64,000 nucleotides of DNA from Pseudomonadota bacterium (GTDB lineage Bacteria > Pseudomonadota > Alphaproteobacteria > Sphingomonadales > Sphingomonadaceae): the NCBI GenBank assembly GCA_020160755.1, contig JAIUPN010000002.1, positions 310,001 through 374,000 of the forward strand, read 5' to 3'. Positions 45,533 through 54,811 of this stretch are shown here, piece after piece. The notes under the pieces were generated by a model. The model did not search any database, was not told the origin of the DNA, and saw only the letters and a list, made by a program, of their open reading frames with translations. Position 1 is the stretch's first letter. Every line of letters begins with the position of its first letter. The position numbers and the translations under genes are program-made.

Positions 45533-47635
45533 TTACTGCCGCTCGGCCTGAACCACCGTGTCCGACGCGCGCAGCGCCGACAGGATACGCATCACATGCT
45601 GGACGTCGCGCACTTCGACGACGACGTCATAGGTGTGGAAGCCGCCCTCGCGGTTCGACAGGCGCAAATTGGTGATGTTCGCCATATTCGCGGCGAGGAT
45701 GCCCGACATTTCGGCGAGCGTTCCGGGTTCGTTGAGGATGACGATGCAAAGCCGCGCGTTGCCGCCCTCGCTGTCTTCCTGCCATCTTAGGTCGATCCAG
45801 TCGGCATCGATCCCGTCGGCGAGCCGCGGGCAGTCGATGACATGCACCTCGATCCCCTCGCCGGGACGCGACAGGCCGACGATCCGGTCGCCGGGAACGG
45901 GGTGGCAGCAATCGGCAAGCTGATAAGCGACGCCGGGGGTCAGTCCGGCGATCGACACCGCCGCGCCCTGCACGAGCTTGCCGGGCTTGGCCTTCATCTC
46001 GGCGGTGATGCCGGGGACCAGTGCCTCAAGCACCGCATTGTCGCTGAACCGCTGCTTCGCGATCGCGACATAGAGCGCGCTGTCGTCGTCGAGCTTCAGC
46101 CGTTCGCGCGCCGCCGCGCGCGCCTTGTCGCCGACCTTGTTGGGCAGGCGCGCGACGATCTCGTCATACATCTTGCGGCCCAGCGCTGCGAGTTCGACCT
46201 TTTCCTTCGACCGCACATGGCGGCGGATCGCCGCGCGCGCCTTGCCGGTGACCGCGAACCCCAGCCAGGCTGGCTGCGGCGTCTGTTTGTCGGAGGAAAG
46301 GATTTCGACCGTGTCGCCGTTGTTGAGCTGCGTGCGCAGCGGCACCAGCCGGCCGTTGACCTTGGCGCCGACGGTGCGGTCGCCGAGCCCCGTGTGGACG
46401 GCATAGGCGAAATCGACCGGGGTCGCGCCCTTGGGTAGCTGGTGCAGGCTGCCCTTCGGCGTGAAGGCGAAGATGCGGTCCTGATACATCGCGATGCGCG
46501 TGTTTTCGAGGAATTCCTCGGGGTCGTGCGTCTGCTCGAGGATTTCGATGAGGTCGCGAATCCATCCCGCCTGCCCGTCGGGAACGGTGCCGCCCTGCTT
46601 GTACGCCCAATGCGCGGCGAAACCGAATTCGGACTGCTGGTGCATGCCAAGGCTGCGAATCTGGATTTCGATCCGCATATTCTGCTGATGCATGATCGTG
46701 GTGTGCAGCGACTTGTAGCCGTTGCGCTTCGGCGTCGAGATATAGTCCTTGAATCGCCCGGGGACCATTTTCCACTTGCGGTGAAGGAGGCCAAGCGCGG
46801 CGTAGCAGTCGGCATCGGTCGGGGTGACGATGCGAAAGGCGATGATGTCGGTCACCTGTTCGAAGCTGACGTGACGCTCCTGCATCTTGCGCCAGATCGA
46901 ATAGGGATGCTTTTCGCGCCCCGACACTTCGGCCTCGATACCGTTCTTCGCGAGCAGTTCCCTGAACTCGCGGCTGATCGCGGCGACCTTGTCCTTGCCG
47001 CCCGCAGTCAGCTTGGCGAGGCGGCCGGTGATCGTCGCATAGGCTTCGGGCTCGAGCTCGCTGAACGCCAGCAACTGCATCTCGCGCATATATTCATACA
47101 TGCCGATCCGCTCGGCGAGCGGCGCATAGATATCCATCGTCTCCTTGGCGATGCGGCGGCGCTTTTCGGGGTTCTTGATGAAGTGCAGCGTCCGCATATT
47201 GTGCAGCCGGTCGGCGAGCTTGACGAGCAGCACACGGATATCGTCGGACATGGCGAGCAGGAATTTGCGGAGGTTCTCGGCCGCGCGTTCGTTCTCCGTC
47301 TGCGCCTCGATCTTGCTGAGCTTCGTCACCCCGTCGACCAGCCGGCCGACGTCGGCGCCGAACAGCCGCTCGATTTCCTCGGGCGTCGTCAGCGTGTCTT
47401 CGAGCGTATCGTGGAGCAGCGCGGTGACGATCGTCTCGCTGTCGAGGTGGAGATCGGTCAAAATCCCGGCGACCTCGACCGGATGGCTGAAATAGGGATC
47501 GCCCGACGCGCGCTTCTGGCTGCCATGTTTCTGGACGGTGAAGACATAGGCGCGGTTCAGCAGCGCCTCATCGACGTCGGGATCATAAGCGCGTACGCGC
47601 TCGACAAGTTCATATTGCCTCAGCATTGCACTCAA
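45533..47635 (-). CDS. spoT: Bifunctional (p)ppGpp synthetase/hydrolase (RelA/SpoT)
   Basis: 700 residues. The order is that of a long Rsh protein: an HD hydrolase domain (YFSHPVEVAGILTDLHLDSE, ALLHDTLEDTLTTPEEIE), a synthetase domain (DIIAFRIVTPTDADCY, KRNGYKSLHTTIMH), a TGS domain (FTPKGSLHQLPKGATPVDFA) and a C-terminal ACT domain (RLCIVILNEPGTLAEMSG). The HDxxED pair (HDTLED) suggests active hydrolase. It controls the stringent response. Upstream is a 118-bp gap to a divergent glycosyltransferase. Confidence 0.95.
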   Translation of the reverse strand: MSAMLRQYELVERVRAYDPDVDEALLNRAYVFTVQKHGSQKRASGDPYFSHPVEVAGILTDLHLDSETIVTALLHDTLEDTLTTPEEIERLFGADVGRLVDGVTKLSKIEAQTENERAAENLRKFLLAMSDDIRVLLVKLADRLHNMRTLHFIKNPEKRRRIAKETMDIYAPLAERIGMYEYMREMQLLAFSELEPEAYATITGRLAKLTAGGKDKVAAISREFRELLAKNGIEAEVSGREKHPYSIWRKMQERHVSFEQVTDIIAFRIVTPTDADCYAALGLLHRKWKMVPGRFKDYISTPKRNGYKSLHTTIMHQQNMRIEIQIRSLGMHQQSEFGFAAHWAYKQGGTVPDGQAGWIRDLIEILEQTHDPEEFLENTRIAMYQDRIFAFTPKGSLHQLPKGATPVDFAYAVHTGLGDRTVGAKVNGRLVPLRTQLNNGDTVEILSSDKQTPQPAWLGFAVTGKARAAIRRHVRSKEKVELAALGRKMYDEIVARLPNKVGDKARAAARERLKLDDDSALYVAIAKQRFSDNAVLEALVPGITAEMKAKPGKLVQGAAVSIAGLTPGVAYQLADCCHPVPGDRIVGLSRPGEGIEVHVIDCPRLADGIDADWIDLRWQEDSEGGNARLCIVILNEPGTLAEMSGILAANMANITNLRLSNREGGFHTYDVVVEVRDVQHVMRILSALRASDTVVQAERQ

Positions 47636-47753
47636 TGTCGTTCATGCGGTCCCAATTGCAATGCGAAATTTGTTTGCGCAGGACCACCAGAGGTTAGCAA
47701 CTTTGGTAAAGTCCGTTGGAAGCATCGTTCGTCGCGGGTAGGACAATCATCAG

Positions 47754-48638
47754 ATGGGGACCGAAGCTCTTGATTCGACGCCGACACCGCGGGTGTCGAT
47801 GGTCATGCCCGTGCACAATGGTGCGCGCTGGCTGGCGGACGCGATCGGGTCCGTGCTTGCCCAGGATTTTCGCGATTTCGAGCTGATCCTTGTCGACGAT
47901 GCGTCGCATGACGCGTCGCCCGCGATCATGGCCGAAGCCGTAGCAAACGACCCGCGCGTGACCTTGCTGCGCCTCGACACGAATGTCGGCTTGCCCGCGG
48001 CTCTCAATCACGGATTTGCCGCAGCGCGCGGTGAAATGCACAGCTGGACGTCGGACGATAATCTGCTTCGGCCGAATATGCTGGCCCGGCTTGTCGAAAC
48101 ACTCGATGCGCAGCCGGAGGCGGGCATCGTCCACGCCGACTTCACGTTGATCGACGACGCGGGCGTCGAACTCGGCGTTTCGCGCGTCGGGCCGATCGAA
48201 CGGCTGCTTTACGGTAACAATATCGGCGCCTGTTTCCTTTATCACGCGCGCGTGACCGAAGCGCTCGGCGGCTATGACACCGGGCTGTTCGGGGTCGAGG
48301 ACTATGATTTCTGGCTGCGCGCGGCGCGACGCTTCACCTTTGTCGCGTTGCACGAGGATCTGTATATCTATCGCAAGCATGGCGGCAGTTTGACCAGCCA
48401 GCGGTCGGAGCAGATTCAGGCACTAACCGCCCAGATCGTCGAACGCGCGCTGCCCGACACGCTGCCGGCGCGCAGCCGCAGTGAAATCCTCCTCGGGCTC
48501 GCATTGCGTAGCAGTCGCCGCTGGCGCCTCGACCTTGTACGCCGCGCCTTTCGCGCTGACCCGCGGCCAGTCCTCGCGCGGCTGCCTGCGCTGGCGCGCT
48601 GGTCGCTCGTCGTCGCGCGCAACCGTCTCGCAGCCTGA
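47754..48638 (+). CDS. Family 2 glycosyltransferase
   Basis: 294 residues. The GT-A core starts VSMVMPVHNGARWLADAIGS, then FELILVDDASHDASPAIMAE, with the metal-binding region SWTSDDNLLRPNML, and later GLFGVEDYDFWLRAARRF. No membrane segments are seen, so it is a cytoplasmic transferase. The sugar and acceptor cannot be predicted. It is divergent from the RelA/SpoT gene and not in an obvious polysaccharide cluster. Confidence 0.9.
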   Translation: MGTEALDSTPTPRVSMVMPVHNGARWLADAIGSVLAQDFRDFELILVDDASHDASPAIMAEAVANDPRVTLLRLDTNVGLPAALNHGFAAARGEMHSWTSDDNLLRPNMLARLVETLDAQPEAGIVHADFTLIDDAGVELGVSRVGPIERLLYGNNIGACFLYHARVTEALGGYDTGLFGVEDYDFWLRAARRFTFVALHEDLYIYRKHGGSLTSQRSEQIQALTAQIVERALPDTLPARSRSEILLGLALRSSRRWRLDLVRRAFRADPRPVLARLPALARWSLVVARNRLAA

Positions 48639-48703
48639 TAGATTCCGATTGCGTGACAAGGCCGCCGCGTCGCGGTTGCGATGCGGCCGCCTTGTCCAAA
48701 ATC

Positions 48704-49039
48704 TCATTTCACGGCGTTGCAGCGCGCGAGCTCATCGGCATCGAGCGCCTTGCCACCCGCGGTAAAGCTCGCCACCGGGCCTGCGGCCTTGGCGAGGGCC
48801 GAGCACATGATGAGGGGGCGGCTTGTCCCCTGGCCGGCGATGCAGCTCGCGCCCTTGCAGGCCCACACGACATCGCGCGCGACGAAGCGCGCGTCGGAAG
48901 CCGGGCTGGCGAGTTCGGCGCGATAATAGGGGCCGCCCGCGGCACTGGCTGCGGCCGACCCGAATGCCAGGCTGCCGACCAGCACGGCGCTTGCCAGCGA
49001 AAGCGAATTTGAACGGGGAGAAAGCTTGAATTCGGGCAT
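48704..49039 (-). CDS. CC_3452-family secreted protein
   Basis: 111 residues from ATG 49039, with GGAGG upstream. A signal peptide (LASAVLVGSLAFGSAAASAA) precedes a ~75-residue mature domain with VVWACKGASCIAGQGTSRPL and GGKALDADELARCNA, which matches the family named after Caulobacter CC_3452 (function unknown). Three cysteines in CKGASC...MC could form a disulfide. It is divergent from the HxlR gene across a short palindrome. Confidence 0.8.
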   Translation of the reverse strand: MPEFKLSPRSNSLSLASAVLVGSLAFGSAAASAAGGPYYRAELASPASDARFVARDVVWACKGASCIAGQGTSRPLIMCSALAKAAGPVASFTAGGKALDADELARCNAVK

Positions 49040-49095
49040 CTGGACCTCCTGTTTTGGCGCGACCGGGAGGCCACGAAACGCTGCCTAGCGTTTGA

Positions 49096-49110
49096 GTTGC
49101 GAAATGCAAC
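49096..49110. promoter_or_regulatory. 15-bp palindrome GTTGC-GAAAT-GCAAC (candidate HxlR operator)
   Basis: GTTGC (49096-49100) and GCAAC (49106-49110) are a perfect inverted repeat around GAAAT. They lie in the 125-bp gap between the divergent CC_3452-family and HxlR genes. HxlR proteins bind short palindromes in their own divergent promoters, so autoregulation and control of the secreted protein are plausible. Confidence 0.45.
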
Positions 49111-49164
49111 GGAGGCACTATATTTTTTTGGCGCATGGGCGGATTTTACGTTAGGGCTTTGGCT

Positions 49165-49686
49165 ATGGGAAAACTACGCGAACTGCTGAACGACATGGAT
49201 GGGGGCAATTGCGCCCTGCCGCTTGCGCTTGAGGCGATGGGCGAGCGATGGTCGTTCATGATCCTGCGTGCGGCGTTCAACGGGGTTCATCATTTCGAGG
49301 AGTTCCAGCAGGAACTGAACATCGCGCGCAACATCCTGTCGAACAGGCTCTCGCGGCTGGTCGACCATGGTATCATGGCGCGCGAAGTCATGGCCGAGGA
49401 TCGGCGCAAGGTTCAGTACCAGCTCACCGAAAAGGGGATCGAGCTGCTGCCCGCGATGATCGCATTGCGCCAGTGGGGCGAGAAATGGGGCGCGGGCGTC
49501 CCCTCGACCCCGGTGCTCGTCGACGCGCGCGACGAACAGCCGATCGGCCCGGTGACGCTGACCGCGCACGACGGCCGCGTGATCGGGTACAAGGAATTGC
49601 TGTGGAAGCATCGCTCGGAATTGCAGCCGCTGGGACAGGCGCGCGTGCGTAGTGACAATGCAGCGGCCCCGGTCGCCGCCGAATGA
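49165..49686 (+). CDS. HxlR-family transcriptional regulator
   Basis: 173 residues from ATG 49165, with TTAGGG upstream; ATG 49135 would add ten residues. The HxlR winged helix is clear: NCALPLALEAMGERWSFMIL, RAAFNGVHHFEEFQQELNIA, RNILSNRLSRLVDHGIMARE, then YQLTEKGIELLPAMIALRQW. The C-terminal ~60 residues (VPSTPVLVDARDEQPIGPVT) are a longer tail than usual for the family. The inducer is unknown. Confidence 0.9.
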   Translation: MGKLRELLNDMDGGNCALPLALEAMGERWSFMILRAAFNGVHHFEEFQQELNIARNILSNRLSRLVDHGIMAREVMAEDRRKVQYQLTEKGIELLPAMIALRQWGEKWGAGVPSTPVLVDARDEQPIGPVTLTAHDGRVIGYKELLWKHRSELQPLGQARVRSDNAAAPVAAE

Positions 49687-49749
49687 CCGGCCACGCCTGC
49701 TTCAAACCCCGCGCGCGCGGCCGCTGACCTTTCTATCGCCCGGACCCCC

Positions 49750-50874
49750 ATGCCGCTGTTTCGACTGACTTCGCCCGGCCCCTTTTTCGACAATAAGGTG
49801 CGGGCTTTCTGGAACCTGCAGCTATTGGGCTGGGCCGCCTGGCTCGGCCTGCGCGGGGTGTCGGGGCTTGCCAACGGGCAGGCCTTCACCTTCCTGATTC
49901 CACAGATGATCTCGGCGATCACCGGTTTCTCGCTGACCCTCCTGCTGTCGGTCTGTTATCGCACGCTGATCAACCGCCGCCCGCTGTTGATGTGGGGCGT
50001 CAGCTTCGGCCTTGCAGGACTCGCGACCGCGCTTTGGGCCTTCATCGATGCGTGGGTTGCACAGATCCAGAATCCGGCGAGCGAGGCGGGTTTTACCAGC
50101 CTGTTGCTCGGCGCGATGTATATCGACGCGACGTCGCTTGCGGCCTGGTCGGCGCTCTATTTCGCCATCAACTATTTCCTCCAGCTCGAAGAACAGAACG
50201 ACCGCGTCCTGCGGCTTGAGGCGCAGGCGGCGTCGGCGCAGCTCGCGATGCTGCGCTACCAGCTCAATCCGCATTTCCTGTTCAACACCCTCAACAGCAT
50301 CTCGACGCTGGTCCTGCTCAAGCAGTCGGAGCCCGCCAATGCGATGTTGTCGCGCCTGTCGGCGTTCCTCCGCTACACGCTCGCGAACGAGCCGACCGCG
50401 CAGGTGACGCTGGCGCAGGAGATCGAGACGCTGAAACTCTATCTCGACATCGAAAAAATGCGCTTCGAGGAGCGGCTTCGGCCCCATTTCGCGATCGACC
50501 CTGCGGTTTCGCGGGCGCGTTTGCCGTCGCTTTTGCTCCAGCCCCTGATCGAAAATGCCATCAAATATGCCGTCACGCCGCAGGAGGATGGCGCCGATAT
50601 TACGCTTTCTGCACAGTTGGCCGGTCAAAATGTCCGGATCACCGTGTCCGACACCGGCGCGGGATTGTCAGGCGAGACCACGGACCCCACCACTGGCTTT
50701 GCAACGGAATCGACCGGTGTGGGTTTAGCCAATATCAGGGACCGGCTGGCGCAGGCTTTTGGCGACCAGCACCGGTTCGACGTCCATGTGGGCACTGAAG
50801 GCGGATTCACGGTGGTGATCGAGTTTCCGTTCCAGCCCGATGGGCAAATGACGATTGGAACCGACAGAACATGA
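49750..50874 (+). CDS. LytS/YehU-type sensor histidine kinase
   Basis: 374 residues. Four probable membrane segments occur in the first ~150 residues (FLIPQMISAITGFSLTLLLS; MWGVSFGLAGLATALWAFID; TSLLLGAMYIDATSLAAWSA). The His_kinase domain (PF06580 pattern) has the phosphorylated His near 175 (YQLNPHFLFNTLNSISTLVL), followed by an HATPase domain (LLLQPLIENAIKYAVTPQED, VSDTGAGLSGET). No extracellular sensing domain is visible. Its end overlaps the LytTR regulator by 4 bp. Confidence 0.92.
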   Translation: MPLFRLTSPGPFFDNKVRAFWNLQLLGWAAWLGLRGVSGLANGQAFTFLIPQMISAITGFSLTLLLSVCYRTLINRRPLLMWGVSFGLAGLATALWAFIDAWVAQIQNPASEAGFTSLLLGAMYIDATSLAAWSALYFAINYFLQLEEQNDRVLRLEAQAASAQLAMLRYQLNPHFLFNTLNSISTLVLLKQSEPANAMLSRLSAFLRYTLANEPTAQVTLAQEIETLKLYLDIEKMRFEERLRPHFAIDPAVSRARLPSLLLQPLIENAIKYAVTPQEDGADITLSAQLAGQNVRITVSDTGAGLSGETTDPTTGFATESTGVGLANIRDRLAQAFGDQHRFDVHVGTEGGFTVVIEFPFQPDGQMTIGTDRT

Positions 50875-51677
50875 CGATCAGAACCATCCTGGTGGATGAT
50901 GAAAAATTGGCCACCCAAGGCCTGCAACTGCGGCTTGAGCCGCATTCGGACGTCGAAATCGTCGACACCGCACAAAATGGCCGCGAAGCCATCCGCAAGA
51001 TCAAGACACACAAGCCCGATTTGGTGTTTCTCGACATCCAGATGCCGGGGTTCGATGGTTTTTCCGTCATTCAGGGGTTGATGGAAGTCGAGCCGCCGCT
51101 CGTCGTCTTCGTCACCGCCTATTCGGATCATGCGATCCGTGCGTTCGAGGCGCAGGCGGTGGACTATCTGGTGAAGCCGGTCGAGCCCGAACGACTTGCC
51201 GACGCCCTCGATCGCGTGCGCCAGCGTCTCGCCGAGAAGCGCGGCGCCGCTGAGGTCGAGCGCTTGAAGACCGTGCTCGCCGAAGTCGCGCCCGAGGCGG
51301 TCGAGGATTATGACGCCGAAGTCGCCCCCGACGCGCACGCCGCCGACCGCTATGAAAAGATGATCAACATCAAGGATCGTGGTCAGATTTTCCGCGTTGA
51401 CGTCGACAGCATCGAGCGCATCGATGCCGCGGGCGATTATATGTGCATCTATACCGCCGACAACAGCCTGATCCTCCGCGAAACGATGAAGGATCTCGAA
51501 AAGCGGCTCGACCCGCGCAATTTTCAGCGCGTCCATCGCTCGACAATCGTGAACCTCAGCCAGGTCAAGCAGGTCAAGCCGCACACCAACGGCGAATGCT
51601 TCCTCGTACTTGGATCGGGTGCGCAGGTGAAGGTCAGCCGGAGTTATCGCGACGTGGTCGCGCGCTTCGTGCACTGA
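50871..51677 (+). CDS. LytTR-family response regulator
   Basis: 268 residues. Residues 1-125 are a receiver domain with phospho-acceptor D55 (PDLVFLDIQMPGFDGFSVIQ) and acidic D9/D10. A linker (residues ~125-170) leads to the LytTR DNA-binding domain (DSIERIDAAGDYMCIYTADN, then RNFQRVHRSTIVNLSQVKQV). It forms a two-component system with the kinase just upstream, overlapping by ATGA. Targets are unknown. Confidence 0.94.
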   Translation: MTIRTILVDDEKLATQGLQLRLEPHSDVEIVDTAQNGREAIRKIKTHKPDLVFLDIQMPGFDGFSVIQGLMEVEPPLVVFVTAYSDHAIRAFEAQAVDYLVKPVEPERLADALDRVRQRLAEKRGAAEVERLKTVLAEVAPEAVEDYDAEVAPDAHAADRYEKMINIKDRGQIFRVDVDSIERIDAAGDYMCIYTADNSLILRETMKDLEKRLDPRNFQRVHRSTIVNLSQVKQVKPHTNGECFLVLGSGAQVKVSRSYRDVVARFVH

Positions 51678-51698
51678 TTTTTCGGCCTGACGGCAGAA

Positions 51699-51781
51699 GC
51701 GGCCCCGGTCCGCTCACCCGCCCGGCCTCCCATTTCAGGATACGCTGTTGAGAGGCCGGGCTGGGAGCGTTCCGGGGCCGC
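51699..51781. terminator. Nested GC-rich hairpin between convergent lytTR and ribA
   Basis: The outer arms GCGGCCCCGG (51699-51708) and CCGGGGCCGC (51772-51781), and the inner arms CCCGGCCTC (51721-51729) and GAGGCCGGG (51752-51760), form a long nested stem between two convergent genes. There is no U tract, so factor-independent termination is uncertain, but a bidirectional terminator or attenuator is likely. Confidence 0.6.
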
Positions 51782-51809
51782 ATGTTTCCGCGAAGCGGAA
51801 AACGGATAA

Positions 51810-52865
51810 TCAGAGCTGGTGTCCGGTCCGGTCGCGTTTGGTCGCCAGATATTGCTCGTTATATTTGTTCGTCGGCAGCGCGAGGGGTAGTCGCTCGACG
51901 ACCTCGACGCCCTCCTTCTCGAGCTGCGCGACCTTCTCCGGGTTGTTGGTCATCAGCCGGATGCGCGGGATATTGAGCAGCTCGAGCATCCGCCCCGCAA
52001 TCGCGAAATCGCGTGCCTCGACCGGGAAGCCGAGCCGCAAATTGGCGTCGACCGTGTCATAACCCTGATCCTGCAGCGCATAGGCGCGCAGCTTGTTGAC
52101 GAGCCCGATCCCGCGCCCTTCCTGCCTGAGATAGAGCAGCACGCCCCACGGAGCGTCGGCCATCGCGTGGAGCGCAGCATGGAGCTGCGGCCCGCAATCG
52201 CATTTGAGGCTGCCGAGCACGTCGCCCGTCAGGCATTCGCTGTGGAGCCGGACCACCGGCGGACTGCCGTCGCGTTTGCCGATGACGAGTGCGACATGAT
52301 CGGACGCCTCCTCGGGCGAACGGAACGCGACGATCTCGGCGGCCTCGCTGGCTTCGACGGGCAGGCGTGCGCGCGCCGCGACTTCGAGCCGCGTCGGATC
52401 GAGCAGCGCGGCGACATCGGCGGCGGTACAGATGGTTTCGGCTTCACCCGTCGCTTCCCGCACGAAGAAGGCGGGAAGCAGGCCGGCGTGGCGCGCCATC
52501 GTCATCGCCGCGGCGGCCGCAGCGTCGTCACCGGTCGCGATGGTCCGGAACGGGCCTTTGAGCGGATTGGCGAGATCGAGCGCCGGATCGGCGATGGCGA
52601 GGGCGGCCGTGACGGTGTCGGCGGCCTTTGCCAGCCGCACCGGACCCGGCGTTGCGGCTATGCGCTGATTGGTGAGCTTGAGCGTGACCGCGCGCTCGCC
52701 CGACAACAGCAGGTCGTGGCTGGCGAATTCAGCGAGCGCGTCGTCGCGCGCGCTCTCGACCGCAAGCAGGTCGAGCGCGCCGCCATTGCCCTCGACGCGG
52801 AATGGCCAGCCGCGCCGTAGCGCGTCGATCGCGCGCGCGGCCTGACGGGCGCCGGGATCGCTCAA
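51810..52865 (-). CDS. ribA: GTP cyclohydrolase II (RibA-type)
   Basis: 351 residues from TTG 52865, which overlaps the exonuclease III stop (TTGA). The catalytic domain (from ~residue 150) has the zinc cysteines HSECLTGDVLGSLKCDCG and the LRQEGRGIGLVNKLRAYALQ motif. The N-terminal ~150 residues (LAVESARDDALAEFASHDLL) resemble the RibB-like extra domain found in alphaproteobacterial RibA proteins but lack clear DHBP-synthase catalytic residues. It opens GTP for riboflavin synthesis. Translation is probably coupled to the upstream gene. Confidence 0.88.
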   Translation of the reverse strand: MSDPGARQAARAIDALRRGWPFRVEGNGGALDLLAVESARDDALAEFASHDLLLSGERAVTLKLTNQRIAATPGPVRLAKAADTVTAALAIADPALDLANPLKGPFRTIATGDDAAAAAAMTMARHAGLLPAFFVREATGEAETICTAADVAALLDPTRLEVAARARLPVEASEAAEIVAFRSPEEASDHVALVIGKRDGSPPVVRLHSECLTGDVLGSLKCDCGPQLHAALHAMADAPWGVLLYLRQEGRGIGLVNKLRAYALQDQGYDTVDANLRLGFPVEARDFAIAGRMLELLNIPRIRLMTNNPEKVAQLEKEGVEVVERLPLALPTNKYNEQYLATKRDRTGHQL

Positions 52866-53656
52866 AAATCGAACTCGGTGATCAGCGGGATGTGGTCCGA
52901 CGGCCGTTCCCAGCTCCGCGCCGGCTGGACGATGCGATGCGACATCGCTTTCGGCATCAGGTCGGGAGTTACCCACATATGGTCGAGGCGGCGGCCGCGG
53001 TTCGATGCCTCCCAGTCCTTCGCGCGATAGCTCCACCAGGTATAGAGTCGCTCCGGCGCCGGGATGAAATGGCGGCCGAGGTCGACCCAGTCCGACGCAG
53101 CCTGTAGCCGCGCAAGCGTTTCGACTTCGATAGGCGTGTGGCTCACGACGTCGAGCAGCGCCTTGTGGTTCCAGACATCGCTTTCGAGCGGCGCGACGTT
53201 GAAATCGCCGGTCAGCACCGTCGGCGTGCCATCCAGCGCGCCCGACCATTCGGTCATGCGGCCGAAGAAATCGAGCTTTTGCCCGAATTTGGGGTTGAGG
53301 GTGCGGTCGGGAATGTCGCCGCCTGCGGGGATGTAGACATTGTCGAGCCGCACGCCCGACGGCAGCGTCACGCCGACATGGCGCGCCTCGCCATTGGCTT
53401 GCCAGTCATATTTGCGCACGTCGGTGAGCGGTACCTTGCTGACGATCGCGACGCCGTGATGCATCCGCTGGCCATGGGTGACGATATGGTCGTATCCCAG
53501 CCGCCTGAACATCTCGGGCGGGAAGAGCGAGCATTCGACCTTGGTCTCTTGCAGGCAGAGGATGTCCGGGGCTTCTTCGCGCAGGAATTTTTCGACGATA
53601 CCGATGCGGGCGCGAACGCTGTTGATGTTCCACGATGCGATGCTGGTGCGAGTCAT
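52862..53656 (-). CDS. xthA: Exodeoxyribonuclease III
   Basis: 264 residues. The metal/catalytic landmarks are SWNINSVRARIGIVEKFLRE, ILCLQETKVE, LTGDFNVAPLESDVWNHKAL, RRLDHMWVTPD and SDHIPLITEF. This is the XthA/APE1 fold: a 3'-5' exonuclease and AP endonuclease for base-excision repair. Its stop overlaps the TTG start of ribA by 4 bp. Confidence 0.94.
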   Translation of the reverse strand: MTRTSIASWNINSVRARIGIVEKFLREEAPDILCLQETKVECSLFPPEMFRRLGYDHIVTHGQRMHHGVAIVSKVPLTDVRKYDWQANGEARHVGVTLPSGVRLDNVYIPAGGDIPDRTLNPKFGQKLDFFGRMTEWSGALDGTPTVLTGDFNVAPLESDVWNHKALLDVVSHTPIEVETLARLQAASDWVDLGRHFIPAPERLYTWWSYRAKDWEASNRGRRLDHMWVTPDLMPKAMSHRIVQPARSWERPSDHIPLITEFDF

Positions 53657-54053
53657 GCGGTGGCTCTATCGGCGCAGGGCGTCGTTCGCAATGCGATTGC
53701 GGGCTGGTGCCGTCTGCCGCGTCGGCGGCAGAAAACGACCGCCGGACAAATTAAACCCCCGTTCCAGGGGCGGTGGAACGGGGGTTCAAGGTCAGCGTTC
53801 GTCACGCTCTTGAATGAAGGTGCCTGGCAGTCCGGGTGGGGCAACAGGGGGAAACCCAAATCCGGGAGCCGTGTCGGCGCCTTCGAGAGTTGAAATAGCC
53901 GGTCTTCCCTGTCGCCAAGCTGAACGAAAAGGAACGGCTTCGCGCCGTTTTTGCAGTTCGTCGATACAGGATGGCGGTTGGTCCGGAAAACGGCGCCGAA
54001 TCCGTTGAAGGGACTCGGCGCCGCCTGAAGGGTCATCGAAAGAGTTTGTTGTG
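53657..54053. other. Intergenic region with a strong hairpin, no supported gene
   Basis: A 13-bp inverted repeat (AACCCCCGTTCCA, 53754-53766, and TGGAACGGGGGTT, 53774-53786) lies ~100 bp upstream of the xthA start, between genes transcribed in the same direction. It may be the terminator of the lolA transcript. The rest of the 397-bp region holds only overlapping low-confidence frames; I see no promoter or RNA gene with confidence. Confidence 0.55.
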
Positions 54054-54704
54054 TCAGCCCGCACGGCCGCGCTGTTTCGGACGCGGGTCGGTCCACTTGA
54101 ACGCCGAATCGGCGACCGCGACGTTGAATTTCTGGTTGCTGAGGTCGATCCGCGTGCGGTTGTTCTGCGAATCGAGCGCGACCCAGCCGCGCAGGCGCAG
54201 CCCCGCGGGCGCCGATCCGTCGCGCACGAATACCATCGTGATCGTGCCATATTCGGGGCGCTTCGGGTCCTTGACCTCGACGCTCAGCACATCGCCGCTG
54301 CCCGTCGGCAGGACTTTGGCATATTTGGTCAGGTCGCGATCGGGGTCGAGCAGCGCGCCGAGCGGCGAATTCTTCACCGGCCAGCGCTGTACCTGCTTCA
54401 CTTCATAGTCGATCATCGTCAGCGAACTGCCATCGCCGACGATCAGCAAAGGCACGCCCTTCTGATACTGGAACCGGATCTTGCCCGGACGCTTCAAGGT
54501 CAGCTGGCCGCTCAGCCGCTGGCCGTTGCGGTCGGTCTGCACGAAGTCGGCGGTCATCGAGCTGGTCGATTTGAGATGCGACTGCACCGCCGACAGCGTG
54601 CTCGCCGATTGCGCGATCGCCGGGGCGCCGATGGCAAGGCTGGCCGCCGCGACGGGGGCAAGCGTCCAGGCGGCGAGGCGGGTCATGGGGGTCATGAAAA
54701 TCAT
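54054..54704 (-). CDS. lolA: Outer-membrane lipoprotein carrier protein
   Basis: 216 residues; ATG 54704 (a second Met is four residues on). The signal peptide WTLAPVAAASLAIGAPAIAQ is followed by the LolA half-barrel (SAVQSHLKSTSSMTADFVQT, RLSGQLTLKRPGKIRFQYQK, IVGDGSSLTMIDYEVKQVQR). LolA carries lipoproteins across the periplasm to the outer membrane. It sits downstream of ftsK, as in many sphingomonads. Confidence 0.9.
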   Translation of the reverse strand: MIFMTPMTRLAAWTLAPVAAASLAIGAPAIAQSASTLSAVQSHLKSTSSMTADFVQTDRNGQRLSGQLTLKRPGKIRFQYQKGVPLLIVGDGSSLTMIDYEVKQVQRWPVKNSPLGALLDPDRDLTKYAKVLPTGSGDVLSVEVKDPKRPEYGTITMVFVRDGSAPAGLRLRGWVALDSQNNRTRIDLSNQKFNVAVADSAFKWTDPRPKQRGRAG

Positions 54705-54811
54705 CTGGCTCTCATTCTGCGATATGTCTGCGGTCCATCGCAGGCGGGCATTGAACCCGCGCTGAACCTGTCGTTAGACGCTGTTCAAGTCGTGAAACCG
54801 GCGAAGGTTCC

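Noticed and set aside
53653..54096. 147-codon minus-strand frame in the xthA-lolA gap
   Set aside because: No ribosome binding site or family; it runs through a strong hairpin and overlaps the ends of both flanking genes.
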